From Halobacteria archaeon AArc-dxtr1 (GTDB lineage Archaea; Halobacteriota; Halobacteria; Halobacteriales; Natrialbaceae): DNA of 64,000 bases. The position numbers were made by a program, and so were the translations under genes. Each line of letters starts with the position of its first letter. Position 1 is the first letter of the stretch. Shown piece by piece: positions 1-9,444 of the stretch. A model generated the notes under the pieces. That model was not told where the DNA came from. It saw only the letters and a list, made by a program, of their open reading frames with translations, and did not search any database. The stretch spans positions 62,001 through 126,000 of the forward strand of contig JAOPJY010000001.1 in the NCBI GenBank assembly GCA_025517425.1, in the 5' to 3' direction.

Positions 1-1
1 G

Positions 2-85
2 GAGTTGACGCTCGTCGCCGTGACTGAGGCGAGTCTGATTCTGGGTCTGCTCGTGATCCTCTCTGCCCTTCGAATGGACCCGTAA
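2..85 (+). CDS. C-terminal end of a membrane protein (partial)
   Basis: The reading frame is open from the window edge and ends in TAA at 83-85. The 27 visible residues form one hydrophobic stretch (LILGLLVILSAL) followed by a short charged tail RMDP, which fits the last transmembrane helix of a membrane protein. The upstream part lies outside the window, so the family cannot be named. It lies 183 bp before the chosen purU start on the same strand. Confidence 0.5.
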   Translation, partial: ELTLVAVTEASLILGLLVILSALRMDP

Positions 86-268
86 TCGCTATCTGGTGGC
101 CCCGTGATTGCTGTTTGGCTGACAGATGTGCGGGGGACACCCCTCGAACGAGGCTCTGTGGGACGACGCCTCCCCTCGCGAGACGCAACGAATGGCAGCG
201 CTTTTCACGCTGCCCGCGCTCAGAAACGTACTAATGACTGCACACTCGCTCGAGTGGAGGTGGCTTCG

Positions 269-1216
269 GTGACGACCGACGTAACTGAGATCACGGTGAT
301 CGGAAGTGACGACACCGGACTCATCGCTCGCGTCACCAGCCTCCTGTTCGAGCGCGGGGTCAACATCGAGGACCTCGACCAGGCGGTTCGTGACGGCGTC
401 TTCCGGATGTATCTGGCCGTCGATACGAGCGAGATGGTCTGTACCGAGGACACGCTCAGAAACGACCTCCACCAGCTTGGTGAGGATCTCGGCCTCGACG
501 TTCAGGTGCGGTTCCCCGCCGATCGCGACCACCAGCAGATCGCCGTTCTCGTCACCAAAGAGAGCCACTGCTTAGAGGCGCTGTTCGAGGCGTGGACCAA
601 CGACGAGCTCGGTGCCGACATCGGTGTCGTCATCGGCAATCACGACGATCTGGAGCCGATGGCCGACCACTACGGCGTGCCGTTTCACGACATTGGCACC
701 GAGTCGGGCGAGCAAAATGAGGACGAACTGCTCGAGGTGCTCGCCGAGTACGACGTCGATCTCATCGTCCTCGCGCGGTACATGCGCATCCTCGGACCGA
801 ACGTCGTCTTCCGCTACGAGGATCGAATCATCAACATCCATCCCTCGCTGCTGCCTGCCTTCCCCGGCGCAGAGGCCTACCGACAGGCCGTCGAAGAAGG
901 GGTTCGCGTCGCGGGCGTCACCGCCCACTACGTGACGACGGACTTAGATCAAGGGCCGGTCATCACCCAGCGTGCGTTCGACGTCCCCGACGACGCCGAC
1001 GTCGAGGAGGTAAAGCACCGCGGCCAGCCCCTAGAGGCCGATGCCCTGCTCGAGGCCGTCCAGTTGCACTTAAACGGCGACGTCTCCGTCCACCGCGGCC
1101 GGACGAAGGTTCGGGAGAACGGCGACCAGTATCAGCTGGGTCTCCCCGAGGAACTCGCGGAGTTTACGCCCGACCGCCCGATCGACGGAGTTGGCGACGT
1201 CCTCGAAGACCGATAG
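269..1216 (+). CDS. purU: Formyltetrahydrofolate deformylase
   Basis: This enzyme hydrolyses 10-formyltetrahydrofolate to formate and tetrahydrofolate and feeds or balances one-carbon pools in the cytosol. The protein has about 315 residues. An N-terminal ACT domain (roughly residues 6-75) is followed by a formyltransferase-type Rossmann domain. The catalytic Asn-His-Asp set is visible as INIHPSLLPAFPG and TTDLDQGPVI. The frame is open further upstream to position 104, but that extension is not acidic and matches no domain. I chose the GTG at 269, just before the ACT domain; in-frame GTGs at 254 and 260 are alternatives. Its partner purine gene purC lies close by on the opposite strand. Confidence 0.9.
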   Translation: MTTDVTEITVIGSDDTGLIARVTSLLFERGVNIEDLDQAVRDGVFRMYLAVDTSEMVCTEDTLRNDLHQLGEDLGLDVQVRFPADRDHQQIAVLVTKESHCLEALFEAWTNDELGADIGVVIGNHDDLEPMADHYGVPFHDIGTESGEQNEDELLEVLAEYDVDLIVLARYMRILGPNVVFRYEDRIINIHPSLLPAFPGAEAYRQAVEEGVRVAGVTAHYVTTDLDQGPVITQRAFDVPDDADVEEVKHRGQPLEADALLEAVQLHLNGDVSVHRGRTKVRENGDQYQLGLPEELAEFTPDRPIDGVGDVLEDR

Positions 1217-1296
1217 CACTAACGGTCGCGGCCTCTATAACACGCACTACGAAACGCTGCGAGGTAACTGAAAAATCGGCGGAGCGAAGCGGCCGA

Positions 1297-1509
1297 TCAG
1301 TCGCCGCCGCTCGCGTCGCCGGTGGTCTCTACCGACGATCGCTCAACCTGTTCGCTTACCGAGGGTGAATCGACTGGTGCGAACGTGAGGTACGTCATGA
1401 ACGCGACGATGAGCACGAGGGCGATACTCGCAACGACGGTGATGCCGACAGTTGGCTCGAACGGAAGGATGCTCGCCGTGAGCACGGTAGTGCTTTCAAG
1501 GGACGTCAT
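1297..1509 (-). CDS. Small single-pass membrane protein, unknown function
   Basis: A 70-residue protein with one clear transmembrane segment (about residues 22-44, ITVVASIALVLIVAFMTYL) and a polar, acidic C-terminus. The start is an ATG, and an AT-rich element (CGTATATGG, about 1538-1547) lies about 34 bp upstream on the coding strand, so it could have its own promoter. I do not recognise the family. It stands alone between purU and purC, both of which converge or run alongside it. Confidence 0.5.
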   Translation of the reverse strand: MTSLESTTVLTASILPFEPTVGITVVASIALVLIVAFMTYLTFAPVDSPSVSEQVERSSVETTGDASGGD

Positions 1510-1637
1510 GGTAGCCTAGTACCAGCTATCGACTGATCGTATATGGGCCTTACTTTCTCGATCCAGTCGTTTGGCACCTGTGAGAATGGTAGTGGATGAT
1601 GAACCACTCTACCTGAACGCTGTCGGCGGCCAGAGAG

Positions 1638-2657
1638 TTACAGTCGACTCACGGCACCGACCGCTCTCGAGAGTGCGGGCGCATCGAAGAGCTCCCGTCC
1701 CGTGTAGGCGTTCGTTCCCGCGCAGTACATGTTGCGCGCCGTCTCGAGAATCTCGTCTGCGAGCGGTTCCGGGTCGCGGTCACAGAGGCGCTTCCAGTTG
1801 GCGACGTCCTCTCGTTTCGCCTGGACCTTCGCTGCTTCGAGCGCCTCGACCCACTCCGGTTGGGTCCGCTTGTGGTGCTGGCGCAACACCTCCTTGGACA
1901 GGGGCGTTCCCTCGTAGCTAAATCGGTTCTCGTCGAAGGTGCCGACGACGTCGGCCACCCGGATCTCTCCCTGGTAGTACAGACACTCGATCTTGCCGTC
2001 GTCGTGGGCGAGCCCTGCTGCCGTCGCCTGCTCGGTGACGACCTGGTTGACCTCACGAGCGCGTTCCTCGAGCGCTGCGATCGACGCCAGGCCGGCGATC
2101 TCGTCGGCTTCGTCCCGGCTGAGATATCGGTCGCCTTCCTCGTACTTCGTCGAGAACTCGACGATCGGTTCGTCCAACTCGACCGGTTTCTCGGGCCACT
2201 CGTCGAACGAGAGTCCGTGGTCTGCGGGGTCGGTGCGCCGGCGCAGGCTGGAGCCGATCGGAACGCGGTTGCGGAAGATGATCTCGAGTGGGATCAGGTA
2301 GTTCTCACCGGCCGCCTCGTGGTAGGCCACGTAGTCGTACTCTCGGCCCTCGTTTGGCAGCTCCGGTACCTGCGTGAGATCGATCGCCATCTCCCACGGT
2401 GGTCGCGTGGTTTCGTCGAGCGTTCGGACCTCGCCACCCTCGATAACGCCGCGGTAGTGAGTCGGGATTCCCGCAGCTTCGAGCAGTTCGAAGTTGTAGG
2501 CGCCCATTGTACAGAGGCTCGCACCCTTATCGGGGATCTGGTCGGGCATCTTCCCCCAGTCGAAGACGGAGTAGTCGTCGGTGAAGACGAACGCCCCTCG
2601 TCCCAGCTTCTCGGCGGTCGCCACCTCCTCGATTCGGAACTCCTTGACGCTCGTCAT
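1638..2657 (-). CDS. purC: Phosphoribosylaminoimidazole-succinocarboxamide synthase
   Basis: SAICAR synthetase joins CAIR and aspartate with ATP in purine synthesis. The protein has about 339 residues in the long archaeal form. The N-terminus carries the ATP-grasp-like motif [17 protein letters not shown] and then [16 protein letters not shown]. The central part has the substrate region [14 protein letters not shown] and the C-terminal half has HDDGKIE, typical of the SAICAR synthetase fold. I took the ATG at 2657 (MTSVKEF); a GTG three codons upstream is possible. It sits upstream of, and divergent from, cofH. Confidence 0.92.
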   Translation of the reverse strand: MTSVKEFRIEEVATAEKLGRGAFVFTDDYSVFDWGKMPDQIPDKGASLCTMGAYNFELLEAAGIPTHYRGVIEGGEVRTLDETTRPPWEMAIDLTQVPELPNEGREYDYVAYHEAAGENYLIPLEIIFRNRVPIGSSLRRRTDPADHGLSFDEWPEKPVELDEPIVEFSTKYEEGDRYLSRDEADEIAGLASIAALEERAREVNQVVTEQATAAGLAHDDGKIECLYYQGEIRVADVVGTFDENRFSYEGTPLSKEVLRQHHKRTQPEWVEALEAAKVQAKREDVANWKRLCDRDPEPLADEILETARNMYCAGTNAYTGRELFDAPALSRAVGAVSRL

Positions 2658-2872
2658 TCGAGACACCCCATCGTCGCGACACGCCGCGTCGTCGCCCGGT
2701 TTGCACCGGATCGACTCGGTCGACCCTCGATCATACTCGAACAGCCGGTGTCACGGCTCATGAAGGTTTCATTCTGTCCGTGCCGAGAGACAGCAGTCGA
2801 TCTCAGCCGAATCGCGACCCGTGTGGACCCGATTCACCACGTTTTTCTCGTTGTACGCGGTTCGTTGTGACG

Positions 2873-4276
2873 ATGGAGCGACCGGTCACTGACGCCGATC
2901 TCGCCTTCGAACACGTTCCCGAGACGGGCCAGTCTTTCGAGAACGCGCTCGCGAAGGCGCGAGACGGCGTCCGACTCTCGGTCGACGACGCGATCGAGCT
3001 GCTGACGACGGGGACGGAGGGCTCCGGAATCGATCCCCGGCGCAAGGAACAGGTGCTCGAGGCTGCCGACCGTCGGCGGGCCGAGGTCGTCGGCGAGGAG
3101 GTCACCTTCGTCGCGAACTTGAACAACAACGTCACCACCGCCTGTAACGTCGGCTGTCTGTTCTGTAACTTCAAAGATTCGGCCCATCTGTTCGAGTCGG
3201 ACCGGCAAGAGGCATCCGGCCCCAAGACCGTCGGGTTCACCAAGACGCCCGAGCAGTCCCGCGAGATCGTCCGTGATGCGGTCGATCGCGGAACCTACGA
3301 GGTTTGCTCGGTTTCGGGCTTACACCCCGCGTTCGCCCTCGACGACGAGCACCGCGAAATTCTCGACGCCCGCGCGGCCGACGACCCCGAGGCGGCCGCC
3401 CGGGCGGTCAACTACAAATCCCCAGTGCGGTACGACACCGATCCCGGAACCTACGCCGACCAGATCGCGGCGATGAGCGTCGACGGTGTCCACGTCCACT
3501 CGATGACCCCCGAAGAGGCCTACCACGCCCGTCGAGGCACCGACTGGTCCTACGAGGAGGTCTATCGTCGACTCCGAGATGCGGGGCTCGATACGGTGCC
3601 GGGAACGGCCGCTGAGATCCTCGTCGACGAGGTTCGTGACGTCATCTGCCCGGGCAAGATCGACACTGACGGCTGGCTGCGCGCGATGGAGGCGGCTGCG
3701 AACGTCGGACTCGGGCTCACTGCCACGATCATGTACGGCCACGTCGAGAACGAAGCTCACCGTGCGATCCATTTACAACGGGTGCGGGACCTCCAGGAGC
3801 GCGTCGACGGCGCGATTACGGAGTTCGTCCCGCTTTCGTTCGTCCACCAGAACACGCCTTTGTACGAGCACGACGTGGTTTCGGGTGGTGCCTCCCAGGA
3901 CGAGGACGAACTGATGATCGCCGTCTCGCGGCTGTTCCTCGACAATATCGAGCACATCCAGTCCTCCTGGGTCAAGTACGGCGACGAGGGTGGGCTGAAG
4001 ATGCTCGCTTGCGGTGCCGACGACTTCATGGGGACGATCCTCTCTGAGGAGATCACCAAACGCGCCGGCGGCGAGTACGGCGAGTTCCGATCGGTCGCCG
4101 ACTACGCCGATCTGATCTCCTCGATCGGGCGGATCCCTGTCGAGCGCTCGACGGATTACGAGCAACGCCGTGTCGTCGACCCCGACGAGTCGCCGCTTGG
4201 ACCCCAACTCGGTCCGAAAGCCGACGGTACACCGCTGCTCGCACGTAACGAGCGCTCCCAGCTGGTCGACAATTGA
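2873..4276 (+). CDS. cofH: 7,8-didemethyl-8-hydroxy-5-deazariboflavin synthase subunit CofH
   Basis: CofH is the radical SAM half of FO synthase. With CofG it couples a tyrosine-derived ring to the ribityl-diaminouracil to make FO, the chromophore of F420. The protein has 467 residues. The radical SAM Cys set is CNVGCLFC at residues 91-98, and the family landmarks SGLHP, HVHSMTPEE, LPGTAAEIL-like (VPGTAAEILVDEVRD) and TATIMYGHVE follow. The frame is open about 30 codons further upstream, but ATG 2873 (with GTG at 2867) starts right at the conserved region. No cofG is in the window, so it must be encoded elsewhere. Confidence 0.92.
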   Translation: MERPVTDADLAFEHVPETGQSFENALAKARDGVRLSVDDAIELLTTGTEGSGIDPRRKEQVLEAADRRRAEVVGEEVTFVANLNNNVTTACNVGCLFCNFKDSAHLFESDRQEASGPKTVGFTKTPEQSREIVRDAVDRGTYEVCSVSGLHPAFALDDEHREILDARAADDPEAAARAVNYKSPVRYDTDPGTYADQIAAMSVDGVHVHSMTPEEAYHARRGTDWSYEEVYRRLRDAGLDTVPGTAAEILVDEVRDVICPGKIDTDGWLRAMEAAANVGLGLTATIMYGHVENEAHRAIHLQRVRDLQERVDGAITEFVPLSFVHQNTPLYEHDVVSGGASQDEDELMIAVSRLFLDNIEHIQSSWVKYGDEGGLKMLACGADDFMGTILSEEITKRAGGEYGEFRSVADYADLISSIGRIPVERSTDYEQRRVVDPDESPLGPQLGPKADGTPLLARNERSQLVDN

Positions 4277-4902
4277 TCGCAACCGCTGTAGAGATCGGTG
4301 AGCCAAAGAGTGCCATCGTGATCCGATCGAGATTGTTATCGCTTTTAGTGTCGGTACTGGACGACCTACGCACCCACTCACAGCCGTCAGATCAGTGGCT
4401 GTGGCGGCTGAACAACGCGACCTAGAGAACCAGCGTTCTGTTACATAGGATTGTAATATGTCTACAATATCCTCTTCCTTGATTTTGAGGTGTTTCACCA
4501 TTATCGGGGCTTTTCGGCAATTTTGGCAGTTTTATTGCGGTATCTCTAATCAAGGCATCTGTTCCGGACTGAATGATAGTGTACGAACTGAACAATTAAG
4601 AAGGGTGGTGTTGTTTCCCCTAGAACGAACTACCAGTTGCGTGGAAGAAGACAGGGAGTTCCCGAACGGGCGCCTTCAGAGCGCAACGCGTTTTGATGGA
4701 CAACACGCGGGCTTCGATCTTGGGGACGTTTCTATCCGCTTGTTTTGCCACGTTTCTTCTAACTCTGCGTCGGAGCTCTCGTCAACCAGGTTTGCGAGTA
4801 ACTGTTCAAATCAACTCAACGGCCCTGCTCACACACCTGAATGTCATACGGACCCCTTCTACGGAGGTGTGGACTGGAGCCAGTGATCTACTCTCCTCGC
4901 TT
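4277..4902. other. Intergenic region, 626 bp, AT-richer than flanks
   Basis: No convincing gene is seen between cofH and the TrmB-family gene, which converge on it. Several open frames exist but their predicted proteins lack acidic haloarchaeal composition and known motifs. Two short inverted repeats are visible near 4441-4468: TTACA and TGTAA separated by 6 bp (4441-4456), and ATTGTA and TACAAT separated by 7 bp (4450-4468). They could mark a regulator site or a terminator. Confidence 0.4.
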
Positions 4903-6006
4903 CTAGCTCACTCCTTCTTTGAGTTTCGTTTCGCTATACCGCTGTTCTTTGGCGTACGGCTGATCGTTGATCTCGATGGTTCTGGCTTCGACATCTTGGT
5001 GACTTGCGAACCGGTCGCCGATCAGCATCCTTTCGTTTCCGCTTTTGATGGCGAACGAATCGATGTGCGTATTGCCCGGATAGCCTTCGGAGTGGGTCAG
5101 TTCGACTTTTCCAGTGATTTCGCGCTGTTCACCGGTTAGTACGTCACGTCCGACGATTCGTGCGTACACGGGTTCGTCTAACACGGCGAGATCCCGCTTG
5201 CAGTGTTGGATGGACGCGTACTGTTGTGGAAATCCGATCTGTGTATTACTCGCCGAGAGTTGGCGCTCGGACGTCGTCCAAATAGTGCTCTGGAAGAACT
5301 CGATCGCGATCGACACCATCTCCGAGTCACAGAGGATGACTCCGTAGTCGTCGGTCTTGTTCTTGATCAATTCACGGGAAGCGTACACCAAGTAGCTGCC
5401 ATCTGCGACGGCGACGACCGGGGTCGTGACACCACGGCGGGCACGAGCGTCTGTGGCGACACTATCGTAATCAAAGAATTCAGACGAGGATGCTCTGGAA
5501 GCCGGTGACACTATCAGACTCGTCGTGACATTCCGAGCTGCCGCGTCGCGAAGTTCGTCCTCGAACTTTTCTAGCAACCCAGGCGTAAGGGAGATGAACA
5601 ACTCGCGCTCTGCGCTGGCAATCACTTCGTCGATATACCGGAGTATCGTCGACCGCGATTTCACGAGGGAGCCGTTCTCCATCTTTTCGGTCGGTGAATT
5701 ATATTCCCGTTTCAGATCCTCGACAACGTTGTTCAACTCGCAGATATGCTTGGAAAAGGCTTCCTCAGGGTCAACTGCGACGATACGAATCGGTCTTGAC
5801 TCGTGTACCTCCACCAATCCGGTCTCAGCCAGGCTTCGAGCGACGTCGTAGACGCGCGACTGTGGAATACTGGAGTGTTCTGCGAGTTCGCGCGCAGTCA
5901 ACGCCCCGTGTTCGACGACCGTTACGTATCCCTCTATCTCGTATTTTTTGACGTCGAACTTCTGCATAATCTGCTGGAAGTCGGTCGATAGATCCTCTGT
6001 GGACAT
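4903..6006 (-). CDS. TrmB-family sugar-responsive transcriptional regulator
   Basis: A 367-residue protein with the layout of haloarchaeal TrmB regulators. It has an N-terminal winged-helix domain (about residues 15-80, with ARELAEHSSIPQSRVYDVARSLAETGLVEV), a short helical linker, a central phospholipase-D-like domain (about 110-245) and a C-terminal TrmB effector domain. TrmB proteins bind sugars and switch central carbon and sugar genes. A TATA-like element lies 25-32 bp upstream of the ATG, which fits a leaderless transcript. It is the first gene of the carbohydrate region and is encoded on the same strand as the downstream-facing gdh operon, so it is a good candidate for the local regulator. 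Its targets are not shown by the sequence. Confidence 0.85.
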   Translation of the reverse strand: MSTEDLSTDFQQIMQKFDVKKYEIEGYVTVVEHGALTARELAEHSSIPQSRVYDVARSLAETGLVEVHESRPIRIVAVDPEEAFSKHICELNNVVEDLKREYNSPTEKMENGSLVKSRSTILRYIDEVIASAERELFISLTPGLLEKFEDELRDAAARNVTTSLIVSPASRASSSEFFDYDSVATDARARRGVTTPVVAVADGSYLVYASRELIKNKTDDYGVILCDSEMVSIAIEFFQSTIWTTSERQLSASNTQIGFPQQYASIQHCKRDLAVLDEPVYARIVGRDVLTGEQREITGKVELTHSEGYPGNTHIDSFAIKSGNERMLIGDRFASHQDVEARTIEINDQPYAKEQRYSETKLKEGVS

Positions 6007-6030
6007 ATGTTACTATTACACATACTATTC

Positions 6031-6038
6031 TATATAAA
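6031..6038 (-). promoter_or_regulatory. TATA box of the TrmB-family gene
   Basis: Read on the minus strand this is TTTATATA, centred about 28 bp before the ATG at 6006. This spacing is that of a leaderless haloarchaeal promoter. Confidence 0.55.
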
Positions 6039-6673
6039 GATTTTGTCTAGATAAATATGCCATATTATACCACATCTCCAGTTCAGCGCTACGGACCTCG
6101 AGTTCCAGAGGGGTGATATAGATGACTTGAATTGGAGGGAGGAATCATTCGCAAATTTTCACCACAAGAAAATAACGAACATCGGCACGATGTGGGAAAA
6201 AGACGCCATCTCGCAACATACTGCGTTGCGCTTCACCAGCAAGCAGGGTGGTAGATTACCTCGAAACACTTCGATAGAGGGGTGTCAGTTGGAACGGCGG
6301 TGCGTGATGTCGCTGCTGCGGTGTGATCCCCTCCGATAACACTACGCAGATGCACCACACGCATATTTTCAGAATCTTCTCTACTCGCGGTAAAACTCTT
6401 AGCAACAGCTACCGTTTCCGTTCCTGGCTTGAGAAAACACATCGATAGGGGTGTGTGTGAAAATTGCCAAAACAATAGTTAAGAATCCTTCCACGGATAT
6501 TTTCTCTCAAATAGTTAGAGATATTTTACTAGAGTGTGGTTGGCTCCTAGACACTGAATTGGGATTCGTGGACAATTCTTCGTAATATGACTTGGAGTAG
6601 ATCTCTTTTTGGGTCTGGGAATTAGTCCGACATCAGAGAGATTTATTAACTGAATCTATATTATTTCGGTCTG
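6039..6673. other. AT-rich intergenic region upstream of the regulator
   Basis: About 635 bp with long A/T runs between the end of the glucose-dehydrogenase-like gene and the promoter of the TrmB-family gene. The short open frames here (for example 6127-6339 plus, 6233-6475 minus) are not supported by composition, motifs or promoters. I see no coding gene. Confidence 0.4.
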
Positions 6674-7741
6674 TCACTCAAAAGAGACTGCGACCTTGAT
6701 TCGGTCGTCACTGGTTTCGAAGGCAGTCGCGACATCGTCGGGTTCGACCACGTGAGTGATGATTTCGTCGGTAAACCAGTCCGGATAGCGCTGAAGCGTC
6801 TCGACAGCGGCCTCGAAGTGTGGGACGTGGGAGTTGACGCTGCCGACGAGGGCCTTGTTCTCGAGAACGAACTCCCGGTGGAACTTCCCACCGTCGATCT
6901 CGAACTCCCAGTCGCCCGGAATGCCCAGCAGGGCGCCGACGCCGTTTGGCGCCAGCGCCTCGACCGTCTCGAACGCGTGCTTCGCGTAGCCGGTCGCCTC
7001 GTAAACGAAGTCAAGTGGCTCATGAGCCTCGGGAACGTCGGTGACGGGCGTCTTCCGAGAGTCGACGTAGGTCGCCCCCAGCCGTTCGATGATGTCGATC
7101 GTCGGATCCGGCCGGTCGCGCCGGCCCAGACAGTACGTGCGCTCGAAGGGCTGGCCAGTGCCACTGAGCATCGCGAGCGTCAGGAGACCGAGTGGACCGT
7201 TACCCAAGACCATCGCGGACTCGGGCTGCCACTCGAACGATGACCGGGAGGCAGTTGCCAGCTCCAGGGCCTTCTCGGAGTTACTGATCGGTTCGACGAG
7301 GAAGCCGGTCTCTGCGAGTTCCTCGGGGATCGGAACCAGGAATTCGGGCTCGCTCGTGACGTACTCTGTCATGAAGCCGTGCGCACCGGCGATCCCGCGC
7401 TCGACGTACGCGCCGTCGGGAGCCATGTCGGGTTCGCCGCGCTCGAAGTACTCGTTGGTGCCGTCGGCCGGCGGACGCCGAACCGTCGGAACGACGTGCT
7501 GTCCTTCGGCGAGTGAGGTCCCGTTCGACTCTTCGACGACGCCGACGGCTTCGTGGCCGAGGATCTGGTAGTCCGACCCCTCGGGGTAGCCGCCGTGGTT
7601 GCCGTCGATGACCTCGTGGTCGGTTCCGTCGATGCCGACCCGGAGGATCCGTATCAGAACCTCCCCCTCCGATGGCTCCGGACGCTCGACGTCGATAACG
7701 CGAGGGCGACTCTCGCCCCGCTCGACGGCGATGGCGAGCAT
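6674..7741 (-). CDS. gdh: Glucose 1-dehydrogenase family zinc-dependent MDR enzyme
   Basis: A 355-residue medium-chain dehydrogenase closely resembling haloarchaeal glucose dehydrogenase, which oxidises glucose to gluconolactone with NAD(P)+. The catalytic zinc ligands fall at the expected places: Asp38, His63-Glu64 (GHE) and Glu150 (VEPIS). The nucleotide-binding region follows with LGNGPLGLLTLAML and CLGRRDRPDPT. Its start lies one base after the stop of the upstream PLP-enzyme gene, so the two form one transcript. That partner hints that the real substrate may be a sugar or aldose derivative other than glucose; this is inference. Confidence 0.85.
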   Translation of the reverse strand: MLAIAVERGESRPRVIDVERPEPSEGEVLIRILRVGIDGTDHEVIDGNHGGYPEGSDYQILGHEAVGVVEESNGTSLAEGQHVVPTVRRPPADGTNEYFERGEPDMAPDGAYVERGIAGAHGFMTEYVTSEPEFLVPIPEELAETGFLVEPISNSEKALELATASRSSFEWQPESAMVLGNGPLGLLTLAMLSGTGQPFERTYCLGRRDRPDPTIDIIERLGATYVDSRKTPVTDVPEAHEPLDFVYEATGYAKHAFETVEALAPNGVGALLGIPGDWEFEIDGGKFHREFVLENKALVGSVNSHVPHFEAAVETLQRYPDWFTDEIITHVVEPDDVATAFETSDDRIKVAVSFE

Positions 7742-7742
7742 T

Positions 7743-8957
7743 TCAGCTTCCCTCCCCGTTTCGGAGATTCGTTTCGATTCGTTCGACGACGTACTCCGCC
7801 TCGGCGTCGGTCAGACACATCGGGCTGATGGTAAACCGACCGTCCGGGAGCGCGTCGGCGCCGACGAACACTCGCGGCTCCTCGCGACGGAGTGCGCCGA
7901 CGAGATCGGTTGCAACCGCCGGGCCGACCTCGACTTGAACGTCGACTTCGGGGGCGACAGAAATGTCGGAGTTGTCGATCGACGGATCGAGGCCGTCGAC
8001 GGTCTCGAGGCTGGTTGCGATTTCCTCGGCGCGAGCGAGCCACTCCTCACTGGTTGCCTCGTGGTCTTCCTCGCGGAACGCCTCGAGGGCCGCGAGGAGT
8101 CCGGCGAGTTCCTCCTTGCCGACCTTGAGCGGGCGGCCGATCCCCTGTTTGGGGACGCCATCGATCTTACTCGTGTCCATGAGTTCCTGTGGTGGTTCCC
8201 AGACATCCTCGGCGGCGTGCATGTCCAGGTGCTGGAAGGCGACGGACTCGATCAGGTCCGCTCGTCCAGCGAGGATCCCCGTGGTTTGGGGCCCGCGGAT
8301 CCCCTTCCCGCCCGAGAACGCCACTAGATCCGCACCCTGCTCGGTGAACCACGAGAGGTTTTCGACCGGCGGTAGTTCTGCGGCAGCGTCGACGATCACC
8401 GGGAGGTCGTGCTCGTGAGCGATTTCACAGACTTCTGATAGCGGCGGCGTACCGTAGGCCTTGTAAATGTGGCCGATCGCGACGGTGTCCTCGGAGATTG
8501 CGTCCGCGTACTCCCAGGGTTCGACGTCGCGCGAGCCGGTACCGAGATACCGGTCGTTCGAACCGATATCGACGATCGTCGCGCCAGCCGTCCGCAGCGC
8601 GTGGTCGTAGCCGGTGCGGTGGGTTCGGGGCATGATGATCTCGTCGGCGACGCCCTCGGTGTCGGGCAGTCGCGCCATCGTTCCCGGATCGTCGCCCGCG
8701 ATACAGGCGGCCGCCGAGAGGACGAGTGCCCCTGCGGCGCCGTTCGTGACGTAGCCGGCTTCAGCGCCGGTCACGTCGGCGATTCGCTCGCTAGCCGCAG
8801 CCTGAAGATCTGAGAGACGGACGAATCGCTGTGACGCGCGGGACATTGCGTCGACCGCCTCGGGACGGATGCGGCTCCCCCCAATTCGGGTTTTCGTTCC
8901 GGACGCGTTGATGACCGCAGGAACGCCGAACTCGTTGTATATATTCTCGTCTGGCAT
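7743..8957 (-). CDS. SelA-like PLP-dependent enzyme, possible amino-sugar/aldonate lyase
   Basis: A 404-residue fold-type I PLP enzyme of the SelA/DgaE-like group. The N-terminal motif FGVPAVINASGT, the cofactor Asp in VIVDAAAE (residue 190) and the PLP lysine in FSGGKG (Lys218) are visible. Family members include D-glucosaminate-6-phosphate ammonia-lyase and selenocysteine synthase; no selenocysteine machinery is seen here, so a lyase acting on a sugar acid or amino sugar is more likely. It is the first gene of a two-gene operon with the glucose-dehydrogenase-like gene (1 bp gap). An AT-rich element around 8984-9000 may be its promoter. Confidence 0.75.
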   Translation of the reverse strand: MPDENIYNEFGVPAVINASGTKTRIGGSRIRPEAVDAMSRASQRFVRLSDLQAAASERIADVTGAEAGYVTNGAAGALVLSAAACIAGDDPGTMARLPDTEGVADEIIMPRTHRTGYDHALRTAGATIVDIGSNDRYLGTGSRDVEPWEYADAISEDTVAIGHIYKAYGTPPLSEVCEIAHEHDLPVIVDAAAELPPVENLSWFTEQGADLVAFSGGKGIRGPQTTGILAGRADLIESVAFQHLDMHAAEDVWEPPQELMDTSKIDGVPKQGIGRPLKVGKEELAGLLAALEAFREEDHEATSEEWLARAEEIATSLETVDGLDPSIDNSDISVAPEVDVQVEVGPAVATDLVGALRREEPRVFVGADALPDGRFTISPMCLTDAEAEYVVERIETNLRNGEGS

Positions 8958-9444
8958 CTACTAGCCGCTTTTCTCCCACAGTAGTATAGTTTATCATATT
9001 TTGGTATCGGCTCGGAGATGAGTGCACATCAGTCACCGCGCTTCTCCACGTCCCGCTCCAGTCCGCTGGCTGGTTGGGCAATTATCTGCACTTGGTGAAC
9101 TCACCAGCTATAAGAGTGGGACGCTCAGCCAGCGAGTCGTGGTCGATACTGTCGGTGCTGGAACCGATCCGGTCCGACCGTAGCCATTACAAACATAGGT
9201 GTGTAATTCACTCTGATTCAAATCCATCCTCTATGATCTGCCTTGAGACAGTTCTTTCACACGCGTCGTCACCCACTAACCGGCGCATAGCAACCGGCTA
9301 TGACCGCACGCGAATAGTTTGTTGTGGCGGTACTACAATGCAGTTCAACTGAAATTAGACGGTGTTTTTCACAGAATAATATATATTCTATAGTGGTTGA
9401 ATTATTATAAAATCTTTTTGATGAACAGCGGTAACTGATCTGAT
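8958..9444. other. Divergent promoter region, 487 bp
   Basis: It separates the PLP-enzyme operon (minus) from the first PQQ-type dehydrogenase (plus). It holds AT-rich blocks at 8984-9000 and 9375-9414 that can serve as promoters for the two sides, and an imperfect 22-bp palindrome at 9186-9207. No gene is supported. Confidence 0.5.
9186..9207. repeat. Imperfect 22-bp palindrome, possible operator
   Basis: The halves are ATTACAAACAT and AGGTGTGTAAT; 9 of 11 positions pair. It matches the perfect palindrome at 28270-28291 in spacing and half-site sequence, and both are preceded by CC and followed by TT(C/T)ACTC. It lies about 240 bp before the lipoprotein gene at 9445. Confidence 0.4.

Noticed and set aside
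1860-2870. 336-codon plus-strand frame over purC
   Set aside because: Antisense shadow of purC, which has intact motifs.
4458-4886. 142-codon frame between cofH and the TrmB-like gene
   Set aside because: Neutral composition with many Ser/Cys/Asn, no motif, overlapped by another equally poor frame; likely chance in AT-rich DNA.
6127-6475. Short frames upstream of the TrmB-like gene
   Set aside because: No motifs, not acidic, no fitting promoter.
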